A stretch of DNA of 64,000 bases from Oceanobacillus sp. HTM 045 (GTDB lineage: Bacteria; Pseudomonadota; Alphaproteobacteria; Rhodobacterales; Rhodobacteraceae), in contig WNWL01000001.1 of assembly GCA_009733745.1 (NCBI GenBank), positions 62,001 through 126,000 on the forward strand, read 5' to 3'. This document shows, in pieces, positions 16,566 through 26,055 of this stretch. The position numbers and the translations under genes are program-made. Each line of letters opens with the position of its first letter. Position 1 is the stretch's first letter. The notes under the pieces were generated by a model that saw only the letters and a program-made list of their open reading frames with translations, made no database searches and was not told the origin of the DNA.

Positions 16566-16568
16566 GCG

Positions 16569-17978
16569 CTACTTCATGATGCTCGGCAGCCAGAGGGCCA
16601 GGTCGGGGACCAGCACCAGCAGCACGATGAAGACGCACATGACCAGGAACATCGGGATCGCGGCGCGGGCGATGAAGCCGATGTCGCGGCCGGTCATGCC
16701 CTGCAGCACGAACAGGTTGAAGCCGATCGGCGGGGTGATCTGGGCCATCTCGACCACGATCATCAGGTAGACGCCGAACCAGATCATGTCGAACCCGGCC
16801 TGCCGGACCAGCGGCTCGATCACGGCCATGGTCAGCACGATGGACGAGATGCCGTCGAGGAAGCAGCCGAGCAGGATGTAGAACACCGTCAGCATGGCGA
16901 TCAGCTCGAGCGGCGAGAGGTTCCAGCCGCCGATGGTGCTGGCCAGCCCGCGCGGGATGCCGGTGAAGCCCATCGCCAGCGACAGGAAGCCCGAGCCCAT
17001 CAGGATCAGCATGATCATCGCCGAGGTCCGGGTCGCGCCGATCAGCGACTCGCGGAAGCTGGTCCAGCTCAGGCTGCGGTAGATCGCGGCGAGGACGAAG
17101 GAGAGCAGCACGCCGATCGCCGCCGCCTCGGTCGCGGTGGCGAGCCCGGTATAGATCGAGGCGATCACCAGCGCGATCAGCAGCAGTACCGGCACGAGGT
17201 CGAGCAGCCGCCAGAACAGCTCGCGCGTCATGTGGAAGGCGAGCAGCCCGACCAGCGCGATGGCGGCGGCGAGGAACACCTGCCCGGTGGTCAGCAGCCC
17301 GGTCCAGGCGACGACGGCCAGCACCGCGGCGATGACGCCGAGCGGGATCAGCTTGCGCGGCTCGCCCGCCTGGCCGCGGACGAGGCCCCAGATCGCGACA
17401 TAGCCCATGAACATCGCGGCGAGCACGAGGCCGGGGATCATCGAGGCGATGAACAGCCGCTCGATCGACTCGTTGATGGTCACGCCGTAGATGATCATCG
17501 AGATCGACGGCGGGATCAGCAGGCCGAGCGTGCCCGCGCCGGCCAGCGTGCCGATGATCATGCGCTCGGGATACTCGCGGCGGCGCAGTTCCGGGATCGA
17601 CATCTTGCCCACCGTCGCCACGGTGGCGGCGGAGGAGCCGGAGATCGCCGCGAAGATCGCCGAAGCGCCGATATTGACGTGCAGCAGCCCGCCTGGCAGC
17701 GGCGCCATGAAGGGCGAGATGCCGCGGAACAGCGTTTCCGACAATCGGGTACGGAACAGGATCTCGCCCATCCAGACGAAGAGGGGCAGGGCGGTCAGCG
17801 TCCACGACGATTGCTGGGCCCAGACGATGGTGGCCATCCGGTCGCCGACCGCGACCGGCTTGAACAGGAACATGCCGACCGCGGCGGTGCCGAGCAGCGC
17901 GCCGCCGACCCAGACGCCGGAGCCGAGCAGCACGAACAGCACGCCGAGGAAGATCGCGATGGCCCAGGCTTCTTCCAT
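16569..17978 (-). CDS. dctM: TRAP transporter large permease (DctM/SiaM-like)
   Basis: This 469-residue protein has about 13-14 hydrophobic segments and the typical DctM features PLFVWMGEIL, a gating-region ISGSSAATVATVG, IPPSISMIIYG, and a late ITPPIGFNLFVLQG. It is the large, ion-coupled membrane subunit of a tripartite ATP-independent transporter in the inner membrane. dctQ and dctP lie upstream on the same strand. A 117-bp repeat-rich spacer separates it from dctQ, which is longer than usual for these gene pairs. Confidence 0.95.
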   Translation of the reverse strand: MEEAWAIAIFLGVLFVLLGSGVWVGGALLGTAAVGMFLFKPVAVGDRMATIVWAQQSSWTLTALPLFVWMGEILFRTRLSETLFRGISPFMAPLPGGLLHVNIGASAIFAAISGSSAATVATVGKMSIPELRRREYPERMIIGTLAGAGTLGLLIPPSISMIIYGVTINESIERLFIASMIPGLVLAAMFMGYVAIWGLVRGQAGEPRKLIPLGVIAAVLAVVAWTGLLTTGQVFLAAAIALVGLLAFHMTRELFWRLLDLVPVLLLIALVIASIYTGLATATEAAAIGVLLSFVLAAIYRSLSWTSFRESLIGATRTSAMIMLILMGSGFLSLAMGFTGIPRGLASTIGGWNLSPLELIAMLTVFYILLGCFLDGISSIVLTMAVIEPLVRQAGFDMIWFGVYLMIVVEMAQITPPIGFNLFVLQGMTGRDIGFIARAAIPMFLVMCVFIVLLVLVPDLALWLPSIMK

Positions 17979-18002
17979 GCGCGGAGCGTCCTTTCAGGCT
18001 TG

Positions 18003-18121
18003 GCCGGCGGACCGGCTTCCCAGTTGTTGCCGGAGTACCGGCATTCCGAACATCGCCGGAGGACCGGCCGGTGAGATTTCCCGTCAGACTTCCCGTCAGA
18101 CTTCCCCGGCGGACCGGGTCC
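18003..18121. repeat. Short direct repeats between dctQ and dctM
   Basis: A motif near GCCGGAGGACCGG occurs four times (18003-18015, 18029-18042, 18055-18067, 18106-18118), and a 12-bp unit TTCCCGTCAGAC occurs in tandem at 18078-18101. The dctQ stop codon (18096-18098) lies within the 12-bp repeats, so the end of DctQ is encoded by repeat sequence. Slippage here could change the DctQ C-terminus or the spacing to dctM. Confidence 0.65.
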
Positions 18122-18623
18122 GCTCCGCCGCGACGGCGGGGACGAAGATCGATTCGACGAAGGTGTGGAGCACCGCCAGCGCGAACAGCCCGGCGCCGAC
18201 CGCGACGGGAAGCTGGGGGATCCAGAGCGCGATGGCGTCGGCCCCTTCGGACCGGGTGCCCCACTTGAGGGAATCCACCACCAGCCGGGCCATGTAGACC
18301 GCGAGGAACACCGCGATGGCCGACATGATGGCGAGGCACCAGACCTCCATCACCCGCTGGCCCTTGAGCGGCAGGCGCTGGATCGCGAGTACCACGCGGA
18401 TATGCCCGCCGGAGCGGAACCCGTAGGCCAGCGCCATGAAGGAGGAGGTGGCCATGACGTAGCCCGCCACGTCCGACGCGCCGCCGGCATAGGCGCCGAC
18501 ATAGCGTGCTACCACCGAGTAGATCACCAGCCCGCAGAGGAGGCAGAGAAGCCCTCCGGCGAGCCAGGCGGCGACGAGGTAGACGCCGTCGAGGATACGT
18601 CCAAATCTTGCGAATCTTGCCAT
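18096..18623 (-). CDS. dctQ: TRAP transporter small permease (DctQ)
   Basis: This 175-residue protein has four transmembrane helices (about residues 13-35, 48-65, 90-110 and 135-160), the standard DctQ layout, and is required with DctM for solute uptake. The start ATG lies 39 nt after the dctP stop. The C-terminal tail (TRSAGEV) comes from the repeat-rich DNA at 18096-18121, so its exact end may vary among strains. Confidence 0.92.
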   Translation of the reverse strand: MARFARFGRILDGVYLVAAWLAGGLLCLLCGLVIYSVVARYVGAYAGGASDVAGYVMATSSFMALAYGFRSGGHIRVVLAIQRLPLKGQRVMEVWCLAIMSAIAVFLAVYMARLVVDSLKWGTRSEGADAIALWIPQLPVAVGAGLFALAVLHTFVESIFVPAVAAERTRSAGEV

Positions 18624-18662
18624 GCGCGGAACGGGGGCGCCGCGCGGGCGCCCCCGGATGCC

Positions 18663-19652
18663 TTAATCGGCGCGGTAGGCGTCGAGCACGGCCTGGCCGC
18701 GGTCGCCGGTCTTCTCGAGCCACTCGGAGAGGAGCTGCTCGCCAACCTCCTTGAACTTGGCGCTCACGCTGTCGGGCACGGCGGGCACCTGCATGCCCTC
18801 GACCGTGAACTGCTCGACATACCACTGCGACAGTTCCTCGGCCTTGGACCAGACGGCCTCCTCGGCCTTGGCGGCCTCTTCGAGGACGATGGCGCGGACC
18901 TCCTCGGGCAGGGCCTCCCAGGCCTCCTTGTTGACCACGACCATGTTGCGCGGCAGCCAGCCCTGCACGTCGTAGAAGTAGCCGACATGCTCCCACAGCT
19001 TGCGGTCATAGCCGGTGGAGCCGGACGAGATCATCGACTCGGCCACGCCCTGGGCGAAGGCCTGCTGCAGCTCGGCCGCCTCGATCTTGGTCGGGACCAT
19101 GCCGAGCAGCTCGGCGATGCGCGAGGTGGTGGCGTTGTAGGCGCGGAACTTCAGCCCGGCGAAGTCGTCCGGGGTGGTGATCTCGCGGATCGAGTAGAAG
19201 CCCTGCGGCGGCCAGGGGCCGGAGTAGAGGAAGACGAGGCCCTGCTCGTCGAGCGTCGCCACCAGGTCGGGCTTCACCGCCTCGTAGAGCTTGCGCGATT
19301 CCGCGAAGCTGGAGGCGAGGAACGGGATCGAGTCGATCTCGAACATCGGGTCGTCGTTGCCGAGCGCCGAGATCAGCCGCTCGCCGATCGGCACGAGGCC
19401 GCGGCGCACGGCGGTGTAGATCTCGTTGCCGGGGAAAAGCGAGCCGCCTGGGTGGGTGACGATCTCCAGCTCGCCCCCGGTGCGCTCGGTCACCGCGGCG
19501 GCGAACTCGGCGGCGATCTCCGAGTGGTAGTTGGTGGCGGCATAGGCGAGCGCCATGTCCCATTTCTCGGCCGCGGCGGCGGTGGTGGCCGAGCCCGCGC
19601 CGAGCGCGAGGGCCGCGGTCGCGGCGATCAGCGTGCGTCTGTCCAGTGTCAT
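18663..19652 (-). CDS. dctP: TRAP transporter periplasmic substrate-binding protein (DctP family)
   Basis: This 329-residue protein starts at ATG 19652 (GGGAGA upstream); a longer frame to 19751 has no ribosome site. Residues 1-28 form a signal peptide with twin-Arg DRRTL near the start, so Tat export is possible. The body is DctP-like, with AEFAAAVTERTGG and the substrate-arginine region GLKFRAYNATTSR near residue 165-180. Genes dctQ and dctM follow. The upstream neighbour is a DadA-like oxidoreductase, which hints at an organic or amino acid substrate; this is inference. Confidence 0.95.
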   Translation of the reverse strand: MTLDRRTLIAATAALALGAGSATTAAAAEKWDMALAYAATNYHSEIAAEFAAAVTERTGGELEIVTHPGGSLFPGNEIYTAVRRGLVPIGERLISALGNDDPMFEIDSIPFLASSFAESRKLYEAVKPDLVATLDEQGLVFLYSGPWPPQGFYSIREITTPDDFAGLKFRAYNATTSRIAELLGMVPTKIEAAELQQAFAQGVAESMISSGSTGYDRKLWEHVGYFYDVQGWLPRNMVVVNKEAWEALPEEVRAIVLEEAAKAEEAVWSKAEELSQWYVEQFTVEGMQVPAVPDSVSAKFKEVGEQLLSEWLEKTGDRGQAVLDAYRAD

Positions 19653-19680
19653 GGTTGGTCTCCCTGTCGTGGACCTGTTC

Positions 19681-19752
19681 CGGACCCCCGGGCGCGGTTG
19701 GGTCCGGCCGCGGGGGGTATTGCCGGCGGCGGGAGCGTGCCGCACGGGCACG
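19681..19752 (-). promoter_or_regulatory. Two hairpins in the leader between dadA-like gene and dctP
   Basis: CGGACCC (19681-19687) pairs with GGGTCCG (19700-19706), and CGTGCC (19736-19741) pairs with GGCACG (19747-19752). They lie 29-100 nt upstream of dctP in the 207-bp gap. There is no U-run after either, so they may be an attenuator, mRNA stabilisers or a Rho-dependent end of the upstream transcript. Confidence 0.4.
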
Positions 19753-19859
19753 GCCCCCGGCCGCCGGGTCGGGCATGACCCTTGCAGACCGTGACGCTGT
19801 TGTGAAGCCGATTGTTGTGCGCTGCGGCAGTGGCGGTCCGGGACCGGTGCGGAACCGGG

Positions 19860-21098
19860 TCAGAACCGGTCGGGGCGGAACGGTGCGGGGTCGATCGGGG
19901 GCACCTCGCCGCCGATCAGCGCGGCCAGCAGCCGGGCCGAGCCGGGGCCGGAGGTGAAGCCGACATGCTGGTGGCCGTAGTCGAGCCAGAGGCCGGGACG
20001 CCCGTGCACCGCGCCGATGATCGGGCGGCCGTCCGGCGTGGTCGGGCGGCGGCCCATCCAGGGCTCGTCCTCCAGCTTCTCCGCCAGCGGGAAGGCCATG
20101 CGGGCGTTTGCCTCGGCCATGCGCCACTGGGCGAGGTTCTTCGGCGCGTCGGTCTCGTTGAACTCGACCCCGGTGGTCAGGCGCAGGCCCTGCTCCATCG
20201 GTGCGATGACATAGGCGCCGGAGACGTCGTAGAACGGCCGCCCGAGGGTGGCGTTGCCCTCCGCCGCGTAGTGCATGTGATAGCCGCGCTCGTTGGCGAG
20301 ATGGGGCCTGACGCCGATGGATTTCAGCAGCGGCTTCGACCACGCGCCCATCGCGACGACGACGTGCTTCGCCTCCAGGCTCTCCGCCCCGAGGCGCACC
20401 GTCCAGCCCGCGCCCGCCTGTTCCAGCCCGGTCACGGCCTGCTCGCGGATCTCGCCGCCCATCTGCGCGAAGAGCTTCGCATAGGCCTTCACCACGGCGC
20501 CGGGATTGTCCACCGTCGCCGCGTCCTTGGCCCAGATCGCCCCGGCGAAGCCCGGCTTGATGTGGGGCTCCAGGTCGTGCAGCGCCTTCGCGTCGAGCAC
20601 CTCCCAGCGCAGGCCCAGCTCATCGAACAGCCTCGTCTCGCCCATGCCGCCGTCGAGGCTCTCCTGCGTGCGGTGCAGGTCCATCCAGCCGTCCTGCCGA
20701 ACGCGCTGGGGGATGCCCGCCTCCTGCACCCAGGCGAGGTGGGTTTCCTTTGAGAGGCCGAGCAGCGCATCGAGCGCGCGCGCCGTGTCGGCCGCCTTGG
20801 AGCCGCGGGCGTTCCAGAGGAAGCGGGTCATCCAGCCGGCGTTCTTGAGGATGTAGCCCGGCGCGTAGCGCATCTTGGCCGAGCGGTTCAGCACCATCTT
20901 CGGCAGGATCTTCCAGAGCTCGGGGCTGTTGATCGGCTTGACGCTCTCGCGGGCGATCACCCCGGCATTGCCGTAGGAGGTCTCCTCGCCCGGGCCGCGG
21001 CGGTCGATCAGCACCACCTCGTGACCCTTGCGCCTGAGCTCCAGCGCCGCCGAGGTGCCGACCATGCCGGCCCCCAGAACCGCGATCCGATCCGTCAT
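19860..21098 (-). CDS. FAD-dependent D-amino-acid dehydrogenase-like oxidoreductase
   Basis: This 412-residue protein has the dinucleotide motif GAGMVG at 9-14, a following ELRRKGHEVVLID, and the C-terminal GHQHVGFTSGPGSARLLA region of the DadA/DAO family. Typical members oxidise the amine of D-amino acids or proline-like compounds and pass electrons to quinones at the inner membrane face. It lies upstream of dctPQM on the same strand, 207 nt away, so the TRAP system may supply its substrate. A strong hairpin at 21141-21175 separates it from the VOC gene. Confidence 0.88.
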   Translation of the reverse strand: MTDRIAVLGAGMVGTSAALELRRKGHEVVLIDRRGPGEETSYGNAGVIARESVKPINSPELWKILPKMVLNRSAKMRYAPGYILKNAGWMTRFLWNARGSKAADTARALDALLGLSKETHLAWVQEAGIPQRVRQDGWMDLHRTQESLDGGMGETRLFDELGLRWEVLDAKALHDLEPHIKPGFAGAIWAKDAATVDNPGAVVKAYAKLFAQMGGEIREQAVTGLEQAGAGWTVRLGAESLEAKHVVVAMGAWSKPLLKSIGVRPHLANERGYHMHYAAEGNATLGRPFYDVSGAYVIAPMEQGLRLTTGVEFNETDAPKNLAQWRMAEANARMAFPLAEKLEDEPWMGRRPTTPDGRPIIGAVHGRPGLWLDYGHQHVGFTSGPGSARLLAALIGGEVPPIDPAPFRPDRF

Positions 21099-21140
21099 TC
21101 CGTGAACTCCCCAAACGCGCCCGCCGCGCGCCCCGCGCGG

Positions 21141-21175
21141 CCGCCCGGCGGGGGCTCGATGCCCCCGCGGGGCGG
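21141..21175 (-). terminator. Strong GC hairpin after the VOC gene
   Basis: Bases 21141-21155 pair with 21161-21175 around loop TCGAT, a 15-bp stem with one mismatch. It lies 14 nt beyond the stop of the minus-strand VOC gene and 43 nt before the DadA-like start. No U-run is present, so it is a terminator candidate only. Confidence 0.5.
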
Positions 21176-21188
21176 GTTCCCCGGTACG

Positions 21189-21644
21189 CTAGTCCTGATT
21201 GGCCTTGTCCGTGCCCGTCTCGTCGTAACGGCGCTGCATTTCGTCCGGGTCGACCTTCTCGATTTCGTGGCCGATGATCCATTCGACGCCGAACGGGTCG
21301 CGCACCGCGCCGGAGCGTTCGCCGTAGAAGTAGTCGGTGGCGGGCCGGGTGATCCGCCCTCCGGCGGCGGCGGCCGCGGCGAGCATCGCGTCGGCGTCGC
21401 CCACATGCAGGTGGATGGTCACCGGCGCCTGCGTATCCGGGTCCGGCGCGTGGATGCCGTGCTCGGGGAAGGCGTCGGAGAGCATGACCAGGGTCTTGCC
21501 GAAATGCAGCTCGACATGGCCGATCCGGCCCGACGGGTCGTCGAGCCGGAGCCCTTCCTCCGCGCCGAAGGCGGTCTTGTAGAAGGCGAGCGCCGCCGCG
21601 GCGTCGTGGGCGCGGAGGTAGGCGAATGCTTCCCTGACGGTCAT
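21189..21644 (-). CDS. VOC-family (glyoxalase/PhnB-like) protein
   Basis: This 151-residue protein has the paired beta-alpha-beta-beta-beta modules of the vicinal oxygen chelate fold: [20 protein letters not shown] at the start, [13 protein letters not shown] in the middle and DPFGVEW near residue 120. The arrangement resembles PhnB/YdcR-type small VOC proteins (about 140-150 residues), whose substrates are mostly unknown. It lies between glutaryl-CoA dehydrogenase and the DadA-like gene, all on the minus strand. Confidence 0.85.
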   Translation of the reverse strand: MTVREAFAYLRAHDAAAALAFYKTAFGAEEGLRLDDPSGRIGHVELHFGKTLVMLSDAFPEHGIHAPDPDTQAPVTIHLHVGDADAMLAAAAAAGGRITRPATDYFYGERSGAVRDPFGVEWIIGHEIEKVDPDEMQRRYDETGTDKANQD

Positions 21645-21696
21645 GTCGTTCCCTCCGCGCCCTGTTGCCTGCGTCCCGTTGCCCCTGTGCCGCGCC

Positions 21697-22908
21697 TCAG
21701 AAGAAGGCCTGAAGTCCGGTCTGGGCCCGGCCGAGGATCAGGGCGTGGATGTCGTGGGTGCCCTCGTAGGTGTTGACCGTCTCCAGGTTGATCATGTGGC
21801 GGATCACCTGGAAGTCCTGCGCGATGCCGTTGCCGCCGTGCATGTCGCGGGCGGCGCGGGCGATCTCCAGCGCCTTGCCGCAGTTGTTGCGCTTGACGAT
21901 GGAGATCATCTCGGGGGCCATGCGGCCCTCCTCGAACAGGCGGCCGACCCGGAGCGAGCCCTGCAGGCCGAGGGCGATCTCGGTCTGCATGTCGGCGAGC
22001 TTCTTCTGGAACAGCTGGGTCTGGGCCAGCGGCTTGCCGAACTGCTTGCGGTCGAGCCCGTATTGGCGGGCGGCGTGCCAGCAGGCTTCCGCCGCGCCCA
22101 TCGCGCCCCAGGAGATGCCGTAGCGCGCCCGGTTGAGGCAGCCGAACGGGCCCTTGAGGCCCTTGACGTTGGGCAGGAGCGCGTCCTCGCCGACCTCGAC
22201 CCCGTCCATGACGATCTCGCCGGTGACGGAGGCGCGGAGCGAGAGCTTGCCGTCGATCTTCGGCGCGGAGAGATCCTTCATGCCCTTCTCCAGCACGAAG
22301 CCGACGATCTGGTCGTCATGCGCCTCGGACTTGGCCCAGACCACGAACACGTCCGCCACCGGGGCGTTGGAGATCCAGGTCTTGGTGCCGGAGATGCGGT
22401 AGCCGCCGTCGGTCTTGACCGCGCGCGTCTTCATGCCGCCGGGGTCGGAGCCGGCATCCGGCTCGGTCAGGCCGAAGCAGCCGATGAACTCGCCGGTGGC
22501 GAGCTTCGGCAGGTACTTCTTGCGCTGCTCCTCCGAGCCGTAGGCGTGGATCGGGTACATCACCAGCGAGGACTGGACCGACATCATCGAGCGGTAGCCC
22601 GAGTCGACGCGCTCGACCTCGCGGGCGATCAGGCCGTAGCTGACATAGCCCGCGCCGAGCCCGCCATATTCCTCCGGCACGGTGACGCCGAGCAGGCCCA
22701 TCTCGCCCATCTCGCGGAAGATCTCCGGCTCGACGCGCTCCTCCGCGTAGGCGGCGGTCACGCGGGGCTGGAGTTTCTCCTGCGCGTAGGTGCGCGCGGC
22801 GTCGCGCAGCATCCGCTCGTCCTCGGTGAGCTGGTCCTCGATGAGGAACGGATCGTCCCAGACGAAGCTGGCCTTTGCCGTCTTCGCGCGGGGGTCGGGG
22901 GCGTTCAT
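21697..22908 (-). CDS. gcdH: Glutaryl-CoA dehydrogenase
   Basis: From ATG 22908 (GGGAAGAG upstream) the product is 403 residues. It has the acyl-CoA dehydrogenase domains in order, the FAD-site [13 protein letters not shown], and the ending [18 protein letters not shown], in which Glu382 is the catalytic base position and the Arg of LGR is typical of glutaryl-CoA dehydrogenases. The enzyme converts glutaryl-CoA to crotonyl-CoA and CO2 in lysine, hydroxylysine and tryptophan degradation. An in-frame ATG at 22977 would add 23 residues but has no ribosome site. The VOC gene follows 52 nt downstream. Confidence 0.93.
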   Translation of the reverse strand: MNAPDPRAKTAKASFVWDDPFLIEDQLTEDERMLRDAARTYAQEKLQPRVTAAYAEERVEPEIFREMGEMGLLGVTVPEEYGGLGAGYVSYGLIAREVERVDSGYRSMMSVQSSLVMYPIHAYGSEEQRKKYLPKLATGEFIGCFGLTEPDAGSDPGGMKTRAVKTDGGYRISGTKTWISNAPVADVFVVWAKSEAHDDQIVGFVLEKGMKDLSAPKIDGKLSLRASVTGEIVMDGVEVGEDALLPNVKGLKGPFGCLNRARYGISWGAMGAAEACWHAARQYGLDRKQFGKPLAQTQLFQKKLADMQTEIALGLQGSLRVGRLFEEGRMAPEMISIVKRNNCGKALEIARAARDMHGGNGIAQDFQVIRHMINLETVNTYEGTHDIHALILGRAQTGLQAFF

Positions 22909-22986
22909 CGGCTCTCTTCCCTGATCTCTCGTGTCTGACTGGCGCGCACCATATGCCTCGCCGCCGGGCGTTTCCACCAGCTTCTC

Positions 22987-23841
22987 TCAGGAAGCGGGGC
23001 CGGTCGAGTACCAGAGCTCCGAATAGACCGCGATGGCGGTGGCGTCGGGCGCGCGGTCGGCGCGGCGCCAGAGCGAGCGGACGGCGGCGGCGCGGTCGCG
23101 GCCGGGCGGCGGCCCTTCCGCCTGCGGCTTGCAGGCGCCGGAGCAGGGCACGAACCAGGACGGGATCAGCCGGGTGACGGGCCAGCCGCCCGAGGCGGCG
23201 CGGGCGTGGACGATCAGCGCCATGGCGGCCTCCCACGACGGTTGCCACGGGTAGAGCAGGCGGCCCCTGCGGGTCAGCGCCTCCAGCCAGGAGACGGGCG
23301 GGGCGGTGACCCCGGCGCTGACATAGACGAGGTCGGAAGCGGGCAGGGCGGCGGTGCAGGCATCCTCGCGCAGCACCACCACGTTGGCGCGGGCGGCGAG
23401 GTTGGCCTCCGCCCGCGCGGCGAGGCCGGGCTCGATCTCGTAGGCCGCGACCCGCCCGCCGGGCGAGACCAGTTCGGCGAGGATGGCGCTGTAATAGCCC
23501 GTGCCCGCGCCGAGATGGCTGACCGCCTCGCCGGGCACCGGGCGTGCGGCGGCCATGAAGCGGGCGTGAAGCGAGGGCTCGCCGTTGTTCAGCCCCCTGT
23601 CGCGGTCGAGCGCGACGAGGACGTCGTCGCAGAGCTCGGCCGGGTCGTCCGTCTCGTGGCGGCGGTAGGCGCCGACGATCTGCCAGGGCGGCGGGCCGAG
23701 GAAATCCTCCCGCGGGACGGCGGCGAAGGCGGCGGCGATGCGGGCGGCGGTCTCGGGATCGGAGGTGGCGCAGGCCCGGCCCATCGCCCGCGCGTAGCGG
23801 GCGCGGGCCGCATCGGCGCCGGTGGTTCCGGGTCTCGGCAT
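22987..23841 (-). CDS. Protein-L-isoaspartate O-methyltransferase-like protein
   Basis: This 284-residue protein resembles PCMT-family enzymes: VPREDFLGP near residue 42, VLVALDRDRGLNNGEPSLHA as the substrate-lid equivalent, and the SAM motif SHLGAGTGYYSA at 108-119, followed by YEIEPGLAARA. It is longer than canonical Pcm (about 210 residues) by a C-terminal domain that starts near residue 210 and contains two cysteines (PCSGACK). In place of the usual GS/TS lid residues it has NNGEPS, so repair of isoaspartyl sites is not certain. It is divergent from the hydantoinase genes across 141 bp. Confidence 0.8.
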   Translation of the reverse strand: MPRPGTTGADAARARYARAMGRACATSDPETAARIAAAFAAVPREDFLGPPPWQIVGAYRRHETDDPAELCDDVLVALDRDRGLNNGEPSLHARFMAAARPVPGEAVSHLGAGTGYYSAILAELVSPGGRVAAYEIEPGLAARAEANLAARANVVVLREDACTAALPASDLVYVSAGVTAPPVSWLEALTRRGRLLYPWQPSWEAAMALIVHARAASGGWPVTRLIPSWFVPCSGACKPQAEGPPPGRDRAAAVRSLWRRADRAPDATAIAVYSELWYSTGPAS

Positions 23842-23982
23842 CGGTTCGCTCCAGCCGCTTCATGCTGCGCCGCGATGGTGCATTGCAGCGGTTCCGGACG
23901 GCGTGCGTTTCACAAAGCTTTCCGACCACCCCGCCGCCGCGTTATGGGGGATCATGCTCGATTCGCTGGAAGGGGGAAATGC

Positions 23983-26055
23983 ATGGGCGGAGATCGCTTG
24001 AGCGCAGCCAGGCTCGGCGCGGATATCGGCGGCACCTTCACCGACCTCGCGCTGGAGGTGGACGGCGCGATCTACTCCGCCAAGGTGCTGACCAACTACG
24101 CGGCCCCCGAACAGGCCATCCTCGACGGCACCAAGGTGGTCTGCGAGCGGGCCGGGATCGACCCTTCGGCCATCGGCATCGTGATCCATGGCACGACGCT
24201 GGCGACCAACGCCCTGATCGAGCGGCGCGGCGCGAAGACGGCGCTGGTGACGACCGAGGGCTTCCGCGACGTGATCGAGATGCGGACCGAGAGCCGCTTC
24301 GACCAGTACGACCTGAACATCGTGCTGCCGACGCCGCTGATCCCGCGGCAGGACCGGCTCACCATCGGCGGGCGGATCGGCGCGGACGGGACGGAACTGC
24401 GCCCGCTCGACGAGGCCGCACTCGACGGGCTGGCCGAGACCATCGCCGCGCGCGGCTACCGCTCCGTCGCGATCGGGCTGATCCATTCCTACGCCAACCC
24501 GGCGCATGAGCGGCGGGTCCGCGAGGTGCTGGAGGCCAAGCTGCCCGGCGTCTCCTTCTCGATCTCCTCCGAGGTCTCGCCGCAGATGCGCGAGTACGAG
24601 CGGTTCAACACCGTCTGCGCCAACGCCTATGTGCGGCCGATGATGGCCGACTACCTCGCCCGGCTGGAAAGCCGGATCGGCGAGCTGGGGATCGAGGCAC
24701 CGCTCTACCTGATCCATTCCGGCGGCGGGCTGATCAACGTCGAGACCGCGATGGCCTTCCCCGTGCGGCTGGTGGAATCGGGCCCTGCGGGCGGGGCGAT
24801 CTTCGCCGCCGACCTGGCGCGGCGGCTGGGGCTCGACCGGGTGCTGAGCTTCGACATGGGCGGGACCACGGCGAAGATCTGCCTGGTGGACGACGCCACG
24901 CCGCGCACCGCGCGGACCTTCGAGGTGGCGCGCACCGCACGCTTCGCCAAGGGCTCCGGCATGCCGATTTCCATTCCCGTGATCGAGATGATCGAGATCG
25001 GCGCGGGCGGCGGCTCGCTCGCGGCGGTGGACGCGATGAGCCGGATCACCGTGGGGCCGGAGAGCGCCGGATCGGAGCCGGGTCCCGCCTGCTACGGGCG
25101 CGGCGGCACGCGGCCGGCGATCACCGACGCCGACGTGATCCTCGGGCGGATCGACCCGGGCAACTTCGCCGGGGGCGCGATGACGCTGGACGCGGAGGCG
25201 TCGCGGAGCGCGGTCTCAGAGCATGTCGGCAGCCGGCTCGGGCTGGACGCGGAGGCCGCGGCCTTCGGCATCGCCGAGGTGGTGGACGAGAACATGGCCA
25301 ACGCCGCCCGCGTGCACGCGGTGGAGTCGGGCAAGGACATCTCGGGCTACACGATGGTCGCCTTCGGCGGGGCCGCGCCGCTGCACGCGCAGCGGCTCTG
25401 CACCAAGCTGGGGGTGGACCGGCTGGTGGTGCCGCCCGGCGCGGGCGTCGGCTCGGCCATCGGCTTCCTGCGCGCGCCCTTCGCCTACGAGGCGGTGCGC
25501 TCACAGCTGGTGCGGCTGCACGAGTGGGACGACGCGGAGGTCGCGGGCATCCTCTCCGACCTGACGGAGCAGGCTTCAAGCTTCGTCGGCGAGCAGGCGA
25601 CCCGCGTCGAGCGGACCGCCTTCATGCGCTATGCCGGGCAGGGCTGGGAGATCCCGGTGATCCTGCCCGAGGGCGCGGTGGACCGGGACAGGCTCAACGA
25701 GGACTTCCGCGCCGCCTATACCCGCTTCTTCGGGCGGCCCATCGAAGGCGGCGTGACGGTCGAGGTGGTGACCTGGTCGGTCAATGTTGCGGCCGATGCG
25801 GACGCCGCGCCGCCGGTCGGCACGCGCGGGGCCACGGGTGACGTGGCGAAGCCCGCCACCCGGCAGGTGTTCGACGCGGGCGAGGGCGCCTTCATCGAGA
25901 CCGGGATCGTGGAGCGCGAGGCGCTTTCGCCCGGCGACGGCGTCGCCGGCCCCGCCATCGTCGTCGAGCGCGAGACCGCCACCGTGATCGCGCCGGGCTG
26001 GCGCGCGGTGATGCAGGACGAGGGGTCGCTCCTGATCGAGAGGGTTGCGTCATGA
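23983..26055 (+). CDS. hyuA: Hydantoinase/oxoprolinase subunit A (HyuA)
   Basis: From ATG 23983 (AGGGGGA 4 nt upstream) the product is 690 residues, the usual length of HyuA. The ATPase-like motif ADIGGTFTD is at 13-21, HGTTLATNALIERRGAK follows near 67, and SFDMGGTTAK near 287 is the second phosphate motif. With HyuB it forms an ATP-dependent hydrolase for cyclic amides: N-methylhydantoin, 5-oxoproline or related rings, or an acetone carboxylase-like reaction. hyuB overlaps by 4 nt. The longer frame reaching back to 23206 lies in the complementary strand of the methyltransferase and is a shadow. The substrate is open. Confidence 0.92.
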   Translation: MGGDRLSAARLGADIGGTFTDLALEVDGAIYSAKVLTNYAAPEQAILDGTKVVCERAGIDPSAIGIVIHGTTLATNALIERRGAKTALVTTEGFRDVIEMRTESRFDQYDLNIVLPTPLIPRQDRLTIGGRIGADGTELRPLDEAALDGLAETIAARGYRSVAIGLIHSYANPAHERRVREVLEAKLPGVSFSISSEVSPQMREYERFNTVCANAYVRPMMADYLARLESRIGELGIEAPLYLIHSGGGLINVETAMAFPVRLVESGPAGGAIFAADLARRLGLDRVLSFDMGGTTAKICLVDDATPRTARTFEVARTARFAKGSGMPISIPVIEMIEIGAGGGSLAAVDAMSRITVGPESAGSEPGPACYGRGGTRPAITDADVILGRIDPGNFAGGAMTLDAEASRSAVSEHVGSRLGLDAEAAAFGIAEVVDENMANAARVHAVESGKDISGYTMVAFGGAAPLHAQRLCTKLGVDRLVVPPGAGVGSAIGFLRAPFAYEAVRSQLVRLHEWDDAEVAGILSDLTEQASSFVGEQATRVERTAFMRYAGQGWEIPVILPEGAVDRDRLNEDFRAAYTRFFGRPIEGGVTVEVVTWSVNVAADADAAPPVGTRGATGDVAKPATRQVFDAGEGAFIETGIVEREALSPGDGVAGPAIVVERETATVIAPGWRAVMQDEGSLLIERVAS

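Larger units (their letters stand above)
16030..16568. other. 539-bp gene-free spacer with two kinds of repeat
   Basis: There is no convincing gene. The stretch holds the palindrome-plus-tail repeat at 16218-16255, the full 133-bp inverted-repeat unit at 16307-16439, and a second copy of that unit's tail at 16522-16565 that runs up to the dctM stop. The part at 16030-16217 probably contains the methyltransferase promoter; I see no clear boxes. Confidence 0.7.

Noticed and set aside
15223-18996. Minus-strand open frame of 1,257 codons
   Set aside because: Only its last 807 nt (15223-16029) are the methyltransferase gene. The rest runs through dctM, dctQ and the repeat spacer in a wrong frame.
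23206-23982. N-terminal extension of HyuA
   Set aside because: It is the complement of the PCMT-like gene. A good ribosome site and the family's start at ADIGGTFTD place the start at 23983.
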